This document shows positions 8,444 through 17,957 of a DNA stretch of 64,000 bases, piece after piece; within the stretch, counting starts at the first letter, position 1; every line of letters starts with the position of its first letter. Source of the stretch: Crocinitomicaceae bacterium (GTDB taxonomy: Bacteria > Bacteroidota > Bacteroidia > Flavobacteriales_D > Crocinitomicaceae); NCBI GenBank assembly GCA_002709305.1, contig PAQM01000028.1, forward strand, positions 150,990-214,989, read 5' to 3'. The notes under the pieces were generated by a model that had not been told where the DNA came from, did no database searches, and saw only the letters and a program-made list of their open reading frames with translations. The position numbers were made by a program, and so were the translations under genes.

Positions 8444-9106
8444 TTGCCTAAACGTCTTTTCATATCTAAATCAAACTCTGAGTGCGAATACCTAAATCAA
8501 TTTTTAGCAGAAAAAAACATTAAACTTTTTTCTGTTTCCTTTTTAAAATTTCAAGGAGTTAAATTTAATGTCGATTTCAACTATGACATTATTTTTTTTA
8601 CTAGTCCACGATCTGTTGTATTCTTTAAAGAATGTGAAAAAATCCCAAAAAATATAAAGATTGCCTGCACAGGATCTAAAACCGCTGAGCTACTCTTACA
8701 AATGGGTCATGAAATTGACTTTATAGGTAGAACAAGTGGTAATATTGAAAAAATTGCAGACGAATTTAACATTTGGTCAGAAAATAGAACTGTATTATTC
8801 CCTATATCTGACATATCACTAAAGACAGTCTCATCAAAGCTAAACAAAAGTAGGGTGTTCGAAGTTATAGTATACAAAACTATTATAAATAGTTCTAAAA
8901 TTATTCCTTGCGACATCTATGTCTTTACAAGTCCCTCAAATGTTGATGGATTTCTTCAAAAAAATGACATAACAAACCAATCTATTATAATTGCTTGGGG
9001 GACAAGCACTGAAAAATACTTAGTTAAAAAAGGATTTAAAGTCCGACACACTTTGAATGATTCGTCTGTTAATAGTCTTTTAAAATACTTGCAGAATAAT
9101 TTATAA
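8444..9106 (+). CDS. hemD: Uroporphyrinogen-III synthase
   Basis: HemD closes hydroxymethylbilane to uroporphyrinogen III with inversion of ring D. The family is poorly conserved. This 220-residue protein is assigned from its position behind hemC and from the two-domain pattern, with IIFFTSPRSVVFF, IACTGSKTAELL, DIYVFTSPSNVDGFL and IIIAWGTSTEKYL at the expected places. Translation probably begins at the TTG at 8444, immediately after hemC, since no ATG is available. It converges with the M43 protease gene. Confidence 0.88.
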   Translation: MPKRLFISKSNSECEYLNQFLAEKNIKLFSVSFLKFQGVKFNVDFNYDIIFFTSPRSVVFFKECEKIPKNIKIACTGSKTAELLLQMGHEIDFIGRTSGNIEKIADEFNIWSENRTVLFPISDISLKTVSSKLNKSRVFEVIVYKTIINSSKIIPCDIYVFTSPSNVDGFLQKNDITNQSIIIAWGTSTEKYLVKKGFKVRHTLNDSSVNSLLKYLQNNL

Positions 9107-9111
9107 AATTG

Positions 9112-11256
9112 CTATTTAATAAGCAGTTCTAATGTTTTCTGGCTACTAGTAGTTTCAACATTTAAAAAATATAACCCCGATGACAATCGATCTGTGTCTA
9201 TTGTAACAAGGTTTATTCCAGGTTTTGCTTTTATCGTATTTCGACTTGTGATCCTACCCGTAATATCTTGGATATTAATGATAACATCCTGATTATTTAC
9301 AACTTCAAAACGAACATTGACCTTCTTATCCGTTGGGTTAGGATAAATAATTAAATCTGTAATCTGATTATCCTCATATAGGCCTAAGTTATCATAAATA
9401 ATTTCGTCTGAAGGGCTTCCATTATATATATTAATGTCATCTATATATATGTTATTACCCCCACCAGCTTCAAACTTAAATTTATACCTAAAATTTTCTA
9501 CCCAATAAGGACTAGTGATATTAGTCATATGAACGGTAGTCCATTCAAATGATGGGGATGGTATAAACATTGATGATTGAACTTGACTGGAAAGTTGAAA
9601 CCCATGAAGAGTTTTCCTTAGATCCCAAGTTTCTCCACAATCTTCAGTTACATATACTCTGAAAAAATCATCATCATTTGTGTTTCTTCGCTTATATGCA
9701 TATCTAAAACTTAAAGTAACAGATGATGTGATGTCAGATAAATCTACAGGAGAAGAAATTAGTTCATCTATTGTACCCTCAGTTTGATTATAGTTAGTCA
9801 GCTTTACCGATTTATTACCCGTATTGGAGATGTTTGAAATTAACTCAAACCCATTTCCTTGTTCATTTTTTATTTCCCACTCTTGAATGTTATTTAAAGT
9901 TGAGTAATTTTCAAAACCTTCCCAAAAAGGAAGTGAGGAAGGTGATTCCATTACTCTAATATAATATGATTTCACCTCCGAATCACTTATAGAACCATCA
10001 TTCGCTATTAATGAAACTTCATAAACACCTGGTGTGTTATAAGTAACCGAAGGGTTCTGAATTGTTGAAGACGATGGAGAGCCTCCTGGGAAAGACCAAG
10101 TCCATTGATTAACTTCATTGTATGAAAGATCTGTGAAATTTATAACCCCTCCAGGGCAGACAGAGGTCTTATCTGCCTCAAAATCTGCCTTACATAAATA
10201 TAAATTACCATCAGCTCCCGTCTCTGTAAGATTAGATGCTGTTTTTAAATTATTTCTTCCTGCAGTGTTTGAGTTTAAAGCATTTCGCATTCTATTTACT
10301 TGACCTTGAGTAAACATCTTTGAACAATAAGAATAATTCATGTAATTTTCAACATTTGCTCTTGGTCCACAAGACATCTCATTTAAAGCACAAGCCGTTA
10401 CACCTATCTCATTTGGAGTATCCGCGACGTTGTCATCATCATAGCAACTAGTAATATTTCCTGGGTTGTTATTTGGCCCCCAAGTGTGTCTCAAATTTAA
10501 CCAATGGCCCACTTCGTGTGTTAATGTTCTGCTAGATCCAACACTCGATGTACCAATAGAACCTAAGTAATTATCTAAAACAAAAATCCCATTATAAAAC
10601 ATGTCATTTCCGGACCAGCCACTTGGAGTAAATGTATATCCAGCAGCACCTCCAATATCAGCACAAACATAAACATTACAATACTTGTTTGGTGGCCACT
10701 GACCTTGATAGATATCATTACCATTTATAATCGCATCAACTTGATCTTGTCCATCACTTCCATCAAGTGTCAAAGGGCTTTCTGTTCTAGTAATACCTGA
10801 AAAACATGACCCATCCGGAGCCTTTGTTGCTAACCTAAACTCTATATCTACATCAGCAGGCATACCTTGAAAATCCGGGTGGACATTATCAGCATCTAGA
10901 TTCTCACGTTTAAAATCTCTATTTAAAATATTAAATGCATCTATAATCTGATCATCAGAAATATTTTCAGGGCCTTCATTATGTAAAACATGAAAAACGA
11001 TAGGGATATACCAAACAATAGCTTTTGTATTTATTTGTTCATTTTCTTTTCTTTCTTGACTTCGAACAATTTCATCTTTAGCTAAAGCCTTTAAATAATC
11101 GGGGTTTTTGAGAAGTTCTAATTGTTTTTTATGCTGAGAACAATATTCAACCGTTTCACCATCCCTGGCATTAGATCTATCAAAAATTCTTTCTTGTGAG
11201 TCAATGAAAAAAGAAAAAGAAAAAACTGAAATAATGGAGAGTATTATTTTATTCAT
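9112..11256 (-). CDS. Secreted M43 (pappalysin-type) metalloprotease with T9SS sorting domain
   Basis: This is a 714-residue exported zinc protease. In order it has a signal peptide (about residues 1-20), a propeptide-like segment, and a catalytic domain with zinc site HEVGHWLNLRH from His247 followed by the methionine-turn segment ENYMNYSYCSKMF. Next come a PKD domain (WTWSFPGGSPSSS, then NPSVTYNTPGVYEV), a lectin/jelly-roll-like domain with YIDDINIY, and a type A T9SS sorting domain starting at YPNPTDKKV and ending in ELLIK. The M43 family digests extracellular proteins. Export across the outer membrane by T9SS follows from the C-terminal domain. The gene stands alone. Confidence 0.92.
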   Translation of the reverse strand: MNKIILSIISVFSFSFFIDSQERIFDRSNARDGETVEYCSQHKKQLELLKNPDYLKALAKDEIVRSQERKENEQINTKAIVWYIPIVFHVLHNEGPENISDDQIIDAFNILNRDFKRENLDADNVHPDFQGMPADVDIEFRLATKAPDGSCFSGITRTESPLTLDGSDGQDQVDAIINGNDIYQGQWPPNKYCNVYVCADIGGAAGYTFTPSGWSGNDMFYNGIFVLDNYLGSIGTSSVGSSRTLTHEVGHWLNLRHTWGPNNNPGNITSCYDDDNVADTPNEIGVTACALNEMSCGPRANVENYMNYSYCSKMFTQGQVNRMRNALNSNTAGRNNLKTASNLTETGADGNLYLCKADFEADKTSVCPGGVINFTDLSYNEVNQWTWSFPGGSPSSSTIQNPSVTYNTPGVYEVSLIANDGSISDSEVKSYYIRVMESPSSLPFWEGFENYSTLNNIQEWEIKNEQGNGFELISNISNTGNKSVKLTNYNQTEGTIDELISSPVDLSDITSSVTLSFRYAYKRRNTNDDDFFRVYVTEDCGETWDLRKTLHGFQLSSQVQSSMFIPSPSFEWTTVHMTNITSPYWVENFRYKFKFEAGGGNNIYIDDINIYNGSPSDEIIYDNLGLYEDNQITDLIIYPNPTDKKVNVRFEVVNNQDVIINIQDITGRITSRNTIKAKPGINLVTIDTDRLSSGLYFLNVETTSSQKTLELLIK

Positions 11257-11346
11257 AGTTTATGAAAATTAAAGTATATTCTAGAGTGAAGTTAAGGAAA
11301 CACGAGCATTTTCACAAATAAAATTTTAGCCGTCTTCTAATTATTC

Positions 11347-12042
11347 CTATAGATTACGAAGATCTACTTTAACATCACCCTTAAATGGAGTATTTAACAA
11401 AATCAGAAGTCTTTCTGCAGCATCTGAAGAAGATAGCAACTGATTGTTTTTTTTATAGCCAATAAATTTATCAACAAGAGAAAAGTTGTTTTTATCAGTT
11501 TGTCTAATTTGCTTTTGCATATCTGTTTCAATTACCCCAGGTGATATAGAATATGCTACAATATTGTTGCCCTTCTCTTTCTCTTCAAGGAAGAACGCTT
11601 CTGTAATAATATTAAGAGATGATTTCGAAGCACAGTATGACGCCCATGATGGTATAACCTTATCAGCGGCTCCTGAACTAATATTTATAAGACGAAAACC
11701 CTGTTTCAAATCTAAAGAATTATAAACTAAATTCGTTAATTCCGCAGGAGCAACGGTGTTTACCATTAAAACTTCTGAAATGTCTAATGATTTTTGATCA
11801 GACATTCGTTTAATATTACCTATTATCCCCGCATTATTTATTAATGTAATTTGACCTTTTAAATTAGGGAATTTTATTCGTTTAATCGCCTCTATGTCTA
11901 ATAAATCACATTCAATAAAAAGAAAATTTTTGTGATCAAATTTGTGAGAGCGACCAATACCTATTACTTTTTCCCCTCTCTCAAGTAATAGACTAACAAT
12001 TGCTCTTCCGAGACCTCGAGAAACACCTGAAACAATAAACAT
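11347..12042 (-). CDS. Short-chain dehydrogenase/reductase
   Basis: This 231-residue NAD(P)-dependent oxidoreductase has a single Rossmann domain. It shows the glycine-rich motif SGVSRGLGRAI at the N-terminus, LINNAGIIG, the catalytic serine in LINISSGAA, and the Tyr/Lys pair in YCASKSSLN. Overall shape and length resemble the sepiapterin reductase/benzil reductase branch of SDRs, but the substrate is not identifiable. Its ATG overlaps the stop of the upstream TrkA-type gene (TAATG), so the two share a transcript. A functional tie between them is not obvious. Confidence 0.88.
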   Translation of the reverse strand: MFIVSGVSRGLGRAIVSLLLERGEKVIGIGRSHKFDHKNFLFIECDLLDIEAIKRIKFPNLKGQITLINNAGIIGNIKRMSDQKSLDISEVLMVNTVAPAELTNLVYNSLDLKQGFRLINISSGAADKVIPSWASYCASKSSLNIITEAFFLEEKEKGNNIVAYSISPGVIETDMQKQIRQTDKNNFSLVDKFIGYKKNNQLLSSSDAAERLLILLNTPFKGDVKVDLRNL

Positions 12043-12743
12043 TAAAGAGACTCATTAATTTCAATAAACCGTTCGACACTCTTTGCAGCACCAAAAACGA
12101 CTAGTGTATCTTTATGCTCAATTACCATGTTACTCTTAGGAACTCCTATTATATGTTGCTCTGTTTGATCTTCACCATTTTTAACAATTTCGTATTCACG
12201 TTTAATTGTAATCAGTGTCATTTCATATTTATTCCTAAAACCAACATCATCGATTGTTCTTCCAACGCAGCCTTTTGGAGCAATAATTTCGGCAATCTCA
12301 TGGTTGTCTGGTAACTGAAGAAAAGAAACAATATTAGGGTTCAACAATTTTTCACTAACAACGTTAGCAACCTCATTCTCAGGAGTAAGAATTTCCTTTA
12401 CGCCTATCTTTTCTAAAATAAGACGTTGGTGAGAGCCACTAGCTCTAGCAATAACTCTTTTAACTCCAATATCTAATAGGTGAACACAAGTAAGAACCGT
12501 CGCTTCAAAATTTTCTCCAATAGCTACGACGGCAGCATCCATTTTGTGAAAATCCTGAGACTTTAACGCACGCATATCCGTTGCATCTAAAGTTACTGCA
12601 AATGCAACTTCATCTTTAATTCTCTCTATCTTGTTCTCATTAGGGTCAAAAGCATGTACTTTAGCTCCCTTCTCAGCCAAATGACTTGCTATTGTATAAC
12701 CATATCTTCCAACACCAATAACGGCAAATTTGTCAGCCTTCAT
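12042..12743 (-). CDS. TrkA/KtrA-type K+ transport regulator (RCK domains)
   Basis: This 233-residue cytoplasmic protein carries an RCK-N nucleotide-binding domain (FAVIGVGRYGYTIASHLAEK, with the acidic FDPNENK segment that contacts the nucleotide ribose) and an RCK-C domain at the C-terminus. Such proteins gate Trk/Ktr potassium channels in response to nucleotides. The membrane subunit (TrkH/KtrB) is not next to it here. It leads a two-gene operon with the SDR and has one of the clearest Bacteroidota promoters in the window. Confidence 0.92.
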   Translation of the reverse strand: MKADKFAVIGVGRYGYTIASHLAEKGAKVHAFDPNENKIERIKDEVAFAVTLDATDMRALKSQDFHKMDAAVVAIGENFEATVLTCVHLLDIGVKRVIARASGSHQRLILEKIGVKEILTPENEVANVVSEKLLNPNIVSFLQLPDNHEIAEIIAPKGCVGRTIDDVGFRNKYEMTLITIKREYEIVKNGEDQTEQHIIGVPKSNMVIEHKDTLVVFGAAKSVERFIEINESL

Positions 12744-12782
12744 CTTTTATTTATTATTTATTAAATAAAAATTATCAATACA

Positions 12783-12813
12783 CAAATGTAACAACAATTC
12801 AACGGTTAACAAA
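12783..12813 (-). promoter_or_regulatory. Consensus Bacteroidota promoter of the TrkA-type gene
   Basis: On the minus strand this reads TTTG, exactly 19 bases, then TACATTTG. That is a perfect match to the TTTG / TAnnTTTG consensus of the Bacteroidota primary sigma factor. It would place the start of transcription about 35 bases before the ATG at 12743. Confidence 0.65.
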
Positions 12814-12930
12814 AGTCAAAACAATGACTAAAACATTATTTAAAAAATCACTATATAGAATGAATGAAAATTTTAAACAAAAAGCCCTTACTGCATATTA
12901 TTAATCTTTCTTGATTAAATTTATAGAGTA

Positions 12931-15900
12931 ATGTCTATATCAATAAAAAATAAGTTAAAGGAGTTACTCTCAGAAAGTGTTCAGTTTAACACAAATGATG
13001 TGTTAGTAAATATAAATAAAGACAATAAACTCCTTGTATTCAATAATAAATCTTTAAGCTTCGAGTTAAACGATTTCCCCAAAAAAATAATTCTAGAAGC
13101 AAAAAAAAATAAAAAAGAATCTGGAATTAATTCTTTATGCGAAACACATGGCACTGTTGAGCATTTAATTAATGGTAAGATTGTTCAAACACCTATTTTA
13201 ATTTGTCCGCTTGAAATTTCAATCAACAAATTCATCAATCAAATATCATTTACTAGAAGTGAAGAGGATGAGTTTATCAACCCTTTTCTGCTTAGACATA
13301 TCAATAAAAGCATTAGCGGAATAAATTCAGGCCCTAAATTAAATAAAGAGAACATTTTCAAAGAACTCGAACTTTTAGGCTTATCTATTAAAAATAATGC
13401 CTCATCAATTGGTAATTTTCATCATCACAGATATTATATAGTTAAAGAGCTAGAAGAGCTTTTGACGATAGAAAACCCATCCATCAATGTTTTACAACTA
13501 TTTGGTGAAGAGCAAGATCAAACTCAAGAAATAGAGTCTATTACGCGTAAGAAAATACTCGAATCAGATACTGACCATGAGTTAGTTTTCAAAAAAGCAG
13601 CTGAAGGAAATATTGTTATTCAAGGCCCTCCTGGCACAGGGAAGTCGCAGGTTCTAACTAACTTAATTTCAAAATACTTATATAAAAACAAAACATCCAT
13701 TATTGTATCTGAGAAAAGAGTCGCATTGGAGGTAATTAAGAAAAAACTTTCTCATTTTGGCCTTGATAAATACTCCTTCATTGCAAGTTCAAATAAACTA
13801 AGTCATTCGTTTTTAAAAGAGCTCAAAGAAACATGGGATTATTTAGAATCGACACAAGAATGTGGTAAAAAAAATCTATTATTATCTGATCAGTATCTCG
13901 ACAATCTTCAAATGAGTCTAGATATGTTAAATAAAAAAAACCTTATTGGAGGAGATTCATACACAAAATTTAAAGAATTATCTTCAAATCATAATTTAGC
14001 AAAATACAAATATAATAGTGATGCTCCATCTATTGATTCTTTCTTAAAGGTTAAGGATGAGATTAACAATCTTTATAAGCTATGCATAAATCCCATTATT
14101 AGCAACCTCAAAATCAACACAATTAAAAATGAAAACTTCGATTTTATTGATAAAAAGATAAATTTTTGGATCGAACAACTTAAGGAATTATCAACAACTT
14201 TTCAGATCAATACATGGAGCTCCTTTAGCAAAGTAAAAAAACAAGCAGTCGACTGTCAAATTTTCGAAAATGAAACCTACAAAAAATACCGTTTAATTTT
14301 CGAGCCTGGATCAAAAGAACAAAAAAAATTTTTCGCGCTTTACAAAAGCTATTTGTCATTAAAAATTGAAGTCGAATTTATCACCAAAAATCAATCTCAT
14401 TGGAAAATAATTCCTTCTGAAAAAGAAACGGAATTTCTACTAAAAGAAATCAAAGAATTTAAGAGTTTTTTTAAACGAAGAAAAATAAGGAGAAGATGGA
14501 TTCAAATTTCAAACACAGATTTCTGTTTTGCTAAAGAGGTTCTCATTAAACGAGAAAAAGAAATTACCACTTTAAAAAAACAGACTAAAAATTTAATGTC
14601 TCTCTGTAAATTAGGTATTAATGACCCCGAAGAAAATATTAACATAATCAACTTAACTTTAAATCAATTTAGCCAAGAAAAATGGCGGGAATTATATGAA
14701 ATTAAAGAAGAAGTAAGACTAAAAATAACTTCTAGTCATAATACAATTAATGAAGTCTATAATGATCTAAAAATGCACTTCAATTTTGACCCTGAAATTA
14801 ACGTAATTAAATATCTTAATCAACTACAAAAAGAAATAGGTAGCGTAGTCTCTGCTAAACATAGCCTATCAAAACTTAATAAAAAAATGTTAAACGCTTT
14901 TAAAGAAAGTAACACTTTCATTGATTATGAAGGGGTTATTCTAAAAAGCCATTTTGTAAAATTCAAAGAACGGTTTCCATTCTTTTCTTCTTTTAAAAGT
15001 GAAGATTTAAGATTCAAGGTACTAGATATACAGAAAGCATATAATGAAGAACAAAGGTTATTTTCCTTAGAAATAGAAAATAATATAATTAATAAATTTA
15101 ATTCATATCATAAACTATTAAACAGAACAACACGAAAATTAAATGAAGAGCAGAAACAGTTAAAAAAAATATTAAAAAAAGGGAAGTCCATTTTAATTAA
15201 AGAATTCGGAAAGACTCGCAGTCATCCTTCCTTACGTCAACTTCAACAATCAGAAGCGAAAATTTGGATTGACTTATTAAAACCTATTTGGCTAAGTAAT
15301 CCTTCTCAGGTGTCAAACTGCTTCCCTTTAAAAGAGAACATTTTTGATGTTGCTATTTTTGATGAGGCAAGTCAAATACCAATCCAAAATGGTCTTGGTA
15401 CAATTCATCGCGCAAAAAAAATCATTATTGCAGGAGATGAAAACCAAATGGGACCTTCTAATTACTTTGTTTCTAAAGACATTGATAGCTTAGATCTATT
15501 ACACCAAGCAAATTATAACTGGCCAAGCGTCAAATTAAAGCATCATTACCGGAGTGTTCATCCAGATTTAATTGCATTTTCCAATCAGTTTTTTTATAAT
15601 AACGAATTAACTGCTTATCCAGAAAGAAATGCTGATGTTCCAATAAGGCACCATTATATATCAAAAGGAAAGTTTATAAATCGAAAAAATAAAATTGAGG
15701 CTATACAGGTGGCTAAGCAGATTCATGAAACAATGAGAATTCCTGGAAGTATTGGAGTTGTAGCCTTTTCAGAGGAACAGTTGTCCTTAATATGGAGTCT
15801 ATTATCTTCAACTGATCAAAATCTATTAACTGAAAAAATAGAGTCAAACAATGGCTTCTTTAAATCACTAGAAAATGTCCAAGGAGATGAATGTGATTTT

Positions 15901-16284
15901 TTAATAATTAGTTTTGGTTATGGGAAAAACGAAGACAATCTATTTATGATGCACTTCGGCCCAATGAATAGACCAAATGGACGTAAAAGATTAAATGTAC
16001 TATTAACAAGAGCAAAAAAAACGATAGATTTTTTCTGCTCTATCAATTCATCAGACTTCAAGCTTACAGATAATGAGTCTATCAACTTAATGCGAAAATG
16101 GGTTTCTTTTTCTGAATCATATAAAAACCAAGTTAACTATTTATTCCCTATAAATAATCAGCCTATAATACAGGGGCAAGAAATTAACTTTAAATCAATT
16201 CACAAATCTATCCCTTCAGCAAAAGAACTGCACACATTTACGACTGTATTATCTAAAAGAGGTTGGGACATAAGATTTCAATAA
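12931..16284 (+). CDS. DUF4011-type SF1 helicase lacking the usual nuclease tail
   Basis: This is a large 1117-residue ATP-dependent SF1 (UPF1/DNA2-like) helicase. The N-terminal 190 residues (GINSLCETHG, then TPILICPLEISIN) fit the DUF4011 region. Walker A, QGPPGTGKSQ, starts at residue 231. A long coiled-coil-rich insertion of about 500 residues follows. Walker B, FDEASQIP, lies near residue 810, and motifs KLKHHYRS, VQGDECDFLIIS and RLNVLLTRAKK follow. Relatives are often longer, with a DUF3320 and a Vsr-like nuclease domain at the end. Here the protein stops after LSKRGWDIRFQ, where such a nuclease would begin. The gene stands alone between the TrkA operon and a convergent lipoprotein. 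Its role in DNA repair or defence is unknown. Confidence 0.85.
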   Translation: MSISIKNKLKELLSESVQFNTNDVLVNINKDNKLLVFNNKSLSFELNDFPKKIILEAKKNKKESGINSLCETHGTVEHLINGKIVQTPILICPLEISINKFINQISFTRSEEDEFINPFLLRHINKSISGINSGPKLNKENIFKELELLGLSIKNNASSIGNFHHHRYYIVKELEELLTIENPSINVLQLFGEEQDQTQEIESITRKKILESDTDHELVFKKAAEGNIVIQGPPGTGKSQVLTNLISKYLYKNKTSIIVSEKRVALEVIKKKLSHFGLDKYSFIASSNKLSHSFLKELKETWDYLESTQECGKKNLLLSDQYLDNLQMSLDMLNKKNLIGGDSYTKFKELSSNHNLAKYKYNSDAPSIDSFLKVKDEINNLYKLCINPIISNLKINTIKNENFDFIDKKINFWIEQLKELSTTFQINTWSSFSKVKKQAVDCQIFENETYKKYRLIFEPGSKEQKKFFALYKSYLSLKIEVEFITKNQSHWKIIPSEKETEFLLKEIKEFKSFFKRRKIRRRWIQISNTDFCFAKEVLIKREKEITTLKKQTKNLMSLCKLGINDPEENINIINLTLNQFSQEKWRELYEIKEEVRLKITSSHNTINEVYNDLKMHFNFDPEINVIKYLNQLQKEIGSVVSAKHSLSKLNKKMLNAFKESNTFIDYEGVILKSHFVKFKERFPFFSSFKSEDLRFKVLDIQKAYNEEQRLFSLEIENNIINKFNSYHKLLNRTTRKLNEEQKQLKKILKKGKSILIKEFGKTRSHPSLRQLQQSEAKIWIDLLKPIWLSNPSQVSNCFPLKENIFDVAIFDEASQIPIQNGLGTIHRAKKIIIAGDENQMGPSNYFVSKDIDSLDLLHQANYNWPSVKLKHHYRSVHPDLIAFSNQFFYNNELTAYPERNADVPIRHHYISKGKFINRKNKIEAIQVAKQIHETMRIPGSIGVVAFSEEQLSLIWSLLSSTDQNLLTEKIESNNGFFKSLENVQGDECDFLIISFGYGKNEDNLFMMHFGPMNRPNGRKRLNVLLTRAKKTIDFFCSINSSDFKLTDNESINLMRKWVSFSESYKNQVNYLFPINNQPIIQGQEINFKSIHKSIPSAKELHTFTTVLSKRGWDIRFQ

Positions 16285-16285
16285 T

Positions 16286-17380
16286 CTAATTTGTTAAGCT
16301 CATTAAAGCAAAACTTCCAAGCCAATGACCTCCCTCATAATTCCCATCATAAAGAGAGACTAGGGACTTAACTACGTGGCTATTTGCTAATTTGATTAAA
16401 TAAGAATATTCAGGGACTGACTCAGCAATACCATATAAACACCAAGCACGACTAAAATTTAGCCCATCTAAATGAACCAAATGACCATCTTTTCTATCTG
16501 AGACTACTCCTGGAGCTAAAAAAGCTTTTTTATCAACCAACGATGGCAGAAACTTAGCTAACCAAGATTTAAACTCTTCTTTATGCAATACTCTTCGCAT
16601 TAAATTTGCTTCTTCCAAACATGGTGAAAGAAAATCATATCCGCTTGGCTCCCATGAAATAGGGCAATTACTGTCTTGCATATAATAGTTAATTGCTTTT
16701 TCTTTAACTAAACTTACTAGTTCTATATTACTTGTTGATTGAGCAAAATCATAAATCATTGTTAAAGAAAATGCTGTGTTAGTGTGTGTTCCAACACGAA
16801 TTGGATATTTTAACTTGGGTAAGAACTCAAAAATTCTATTAACAATTAACTTAGTTAATGGTTTTAGATTTTCTTCTAAATTTCTAACCTCAGCTATATC
16901 TGAATCATTTAGTTCTTGAGACAGTCTTAAAAGCCAAGCCCAACCGTACATTCGTTCAAATCCTTGACTTGTCTCTAATTTAAAATATTCTACTTCACGA
17001 GAAATATTTTCCTTTGATAAGTGTACTTTTAATGTTTCTATTATTTTATTCTTTTCATCTATATTAGGATATATTTTTAAAATTCTAACCAAAGACCAAT
17101 GAGCATGAACAGAAGAGTGCCAATCAAAACAACCATAAAATGTAGGGTGTAATTGCCTAGGAGATAATAATTCTTCTTTAGAGCTAATTACTTGATTTAA
17201 TTTGTTAGGAAATTCCCTGTCAACACAATCTAAAGGTAATTGAACTAGTCGCTTTGCATCTTCCAAAGACAAAGAGACTGGTGACAAAGTATCTAAATCA
17301 CTATTAACTGGTGATTCCTCTCTGTTGTCATTACAACAAAATAATAAAAATAAAAATAAAAAAAAGACAAATTCTCGCAT
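16286..17380 (-). CDS. DUF2891-family lipoprotein
   Basis: This 364-residue protein has a lipoprotein signal (hydrophobic stretch ending in LLFCC near residue 15) and a body matching DUF2891, an all-helical family of unknown function. Characteristic segments are HPTFYGCFDWHSSVHAHW, RMYGWAWLL, VGTHTNTAFSL, WEPSGYDFLSPCLEE and GGHWLGSFA. The many conserved aromatic and histidine residues recall (alpha/alpha)-barrel carbohydrate-active proteins, but no activity is known. It converges with the helicase gene, one base apart. Confidence 0.82.
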   Translation of the reverse strand: MREFVFFLFLFLLFCCNDNREESPVNSDLDTLSPVSLSLEDAKRLVQLPLDCVDREFPNKLNQVISSKEELLSPRQLHPTFYGCFDWHSSVHAHWSLVRILKIYPNIDEKNKIIETLKVHLSKENISREVEYFKLETSQGFERMYGWAWLLRLSQELNDSDIAEVRNLEENLKPLTKLIVNRIFEFLPKLKYPIRVGTHTNTAFSLTMIYDFAQSTSNIELVSLVKEKAINYYMQDSNCPISWEPSGYDFLSPCLEEANLMRRVLHKEEFKSWLAKFLPSLVDKKAFLAPGVVSDRKDGHLVHLDGLNFSRAWCLYGIAESVPEYSYLIKLANSHVVKSLVSLYDGNYEGGHWLGSFALMSLTN

Positions 17381-17416
17381 ACCTAAATATACAAAATGAG
17401 TTTTATTATTACTTTA

Positions 17417-17447
17417 TTTGAATTTCAATTCAAGAAAAATAACTTTA
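17417..17447 (+). promoter_or_regulatory. Probable promoter of the DUF6438 lipoprotein
   Basis: TTTG is followed by 19 bases and TAACTTTA, one mismatch from the Bacteroidota consensus. The leader to the ATG at 17463 would be short, about 8-10 bases. Confidence 0.35.
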
Positions 17448-17462
17448 AATAAAATTTAATTT

Positions 17463-17957
17463 ATGCTTAAACATATTGCTTTTTTTATTGCCCCCTTTGT
17501 TCTAATACTAGCATGTAAAACATTAAAAAAGTCAGACACAGAAAAAAAATCAAATCAATCTATTTTGTTTTCATCTATAAAACGTGAATACTGCTTTGGA
17601 AACTGCCCTGTTTATGAATTAAAGATTTTCAAAAATGGTGACGCAATTTACCATGGTATTGCAAACACTAAATTACAAGGATGGTACTGTTCGAAATTAG
17701 ATAAAACTGTACTTGATAGATTAAGCGAAAAAGCGCGTGAAATAAATTATTTAAATTTAGACTCTACATACTTTCATCCTCAAGGTATCGATGCGCCATA
17801 TACAACAACATCAATCCTAATTAATAAAACATTTAAAAAGGTTCGTCGTCAATTACAGTATCCACCTAAATTATTATCCTTTGAAAGAGTGTTTGATGAA
17901 ATCATTGAATCAACAAATTGGGTAAAAAAAAGTGAATCAGGTAAAAAAGATAACTAA
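17463..17957 (+). CDS. DUF6438-family lipoprotein
   Basis: This is a 164-residue small envelope protein with a lipoprotein signal (VLILAC, cysteine near residue 18). The body has the DUF6438 pattern: REYCFGNCPVYELKIFKNG with two cysteines five residues apart, then YHGIANTKLQGWYCSKL. Function is unknown. The C-terminus is lysine-rich, and the gene overlaps the convergent polA gene by four bases. Confidence 0.78.
   Translation: MLKHIAFFIAPFVLILACKTLKKSDTEKKSNQSILFSSIKREYCFGNCPVYELKIFKNGDAIYHGIANTKLQGWYCSKLDKTVLDRLSEKAREINYLNLDSTYFHPQGIDAPYTTTSILINKTFKKVRRQLQYPPKLLSFERVFDEIIESTNWVKKSESGKKDN

Noticed and set aside
5401..9106. Heme or cobalamin riboswitch before hemA
   Set aside because: The 211-base leader region shows no B12-box-like or other conserved riboswitch element that I can recognise.
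12931..16284. Known multi-gene anti-phage system around the large helicase
   Set aside because: The neighbours are an SDR/TrkA operon and two lipoproteins, with no nuclease, methylase or other typical partner.
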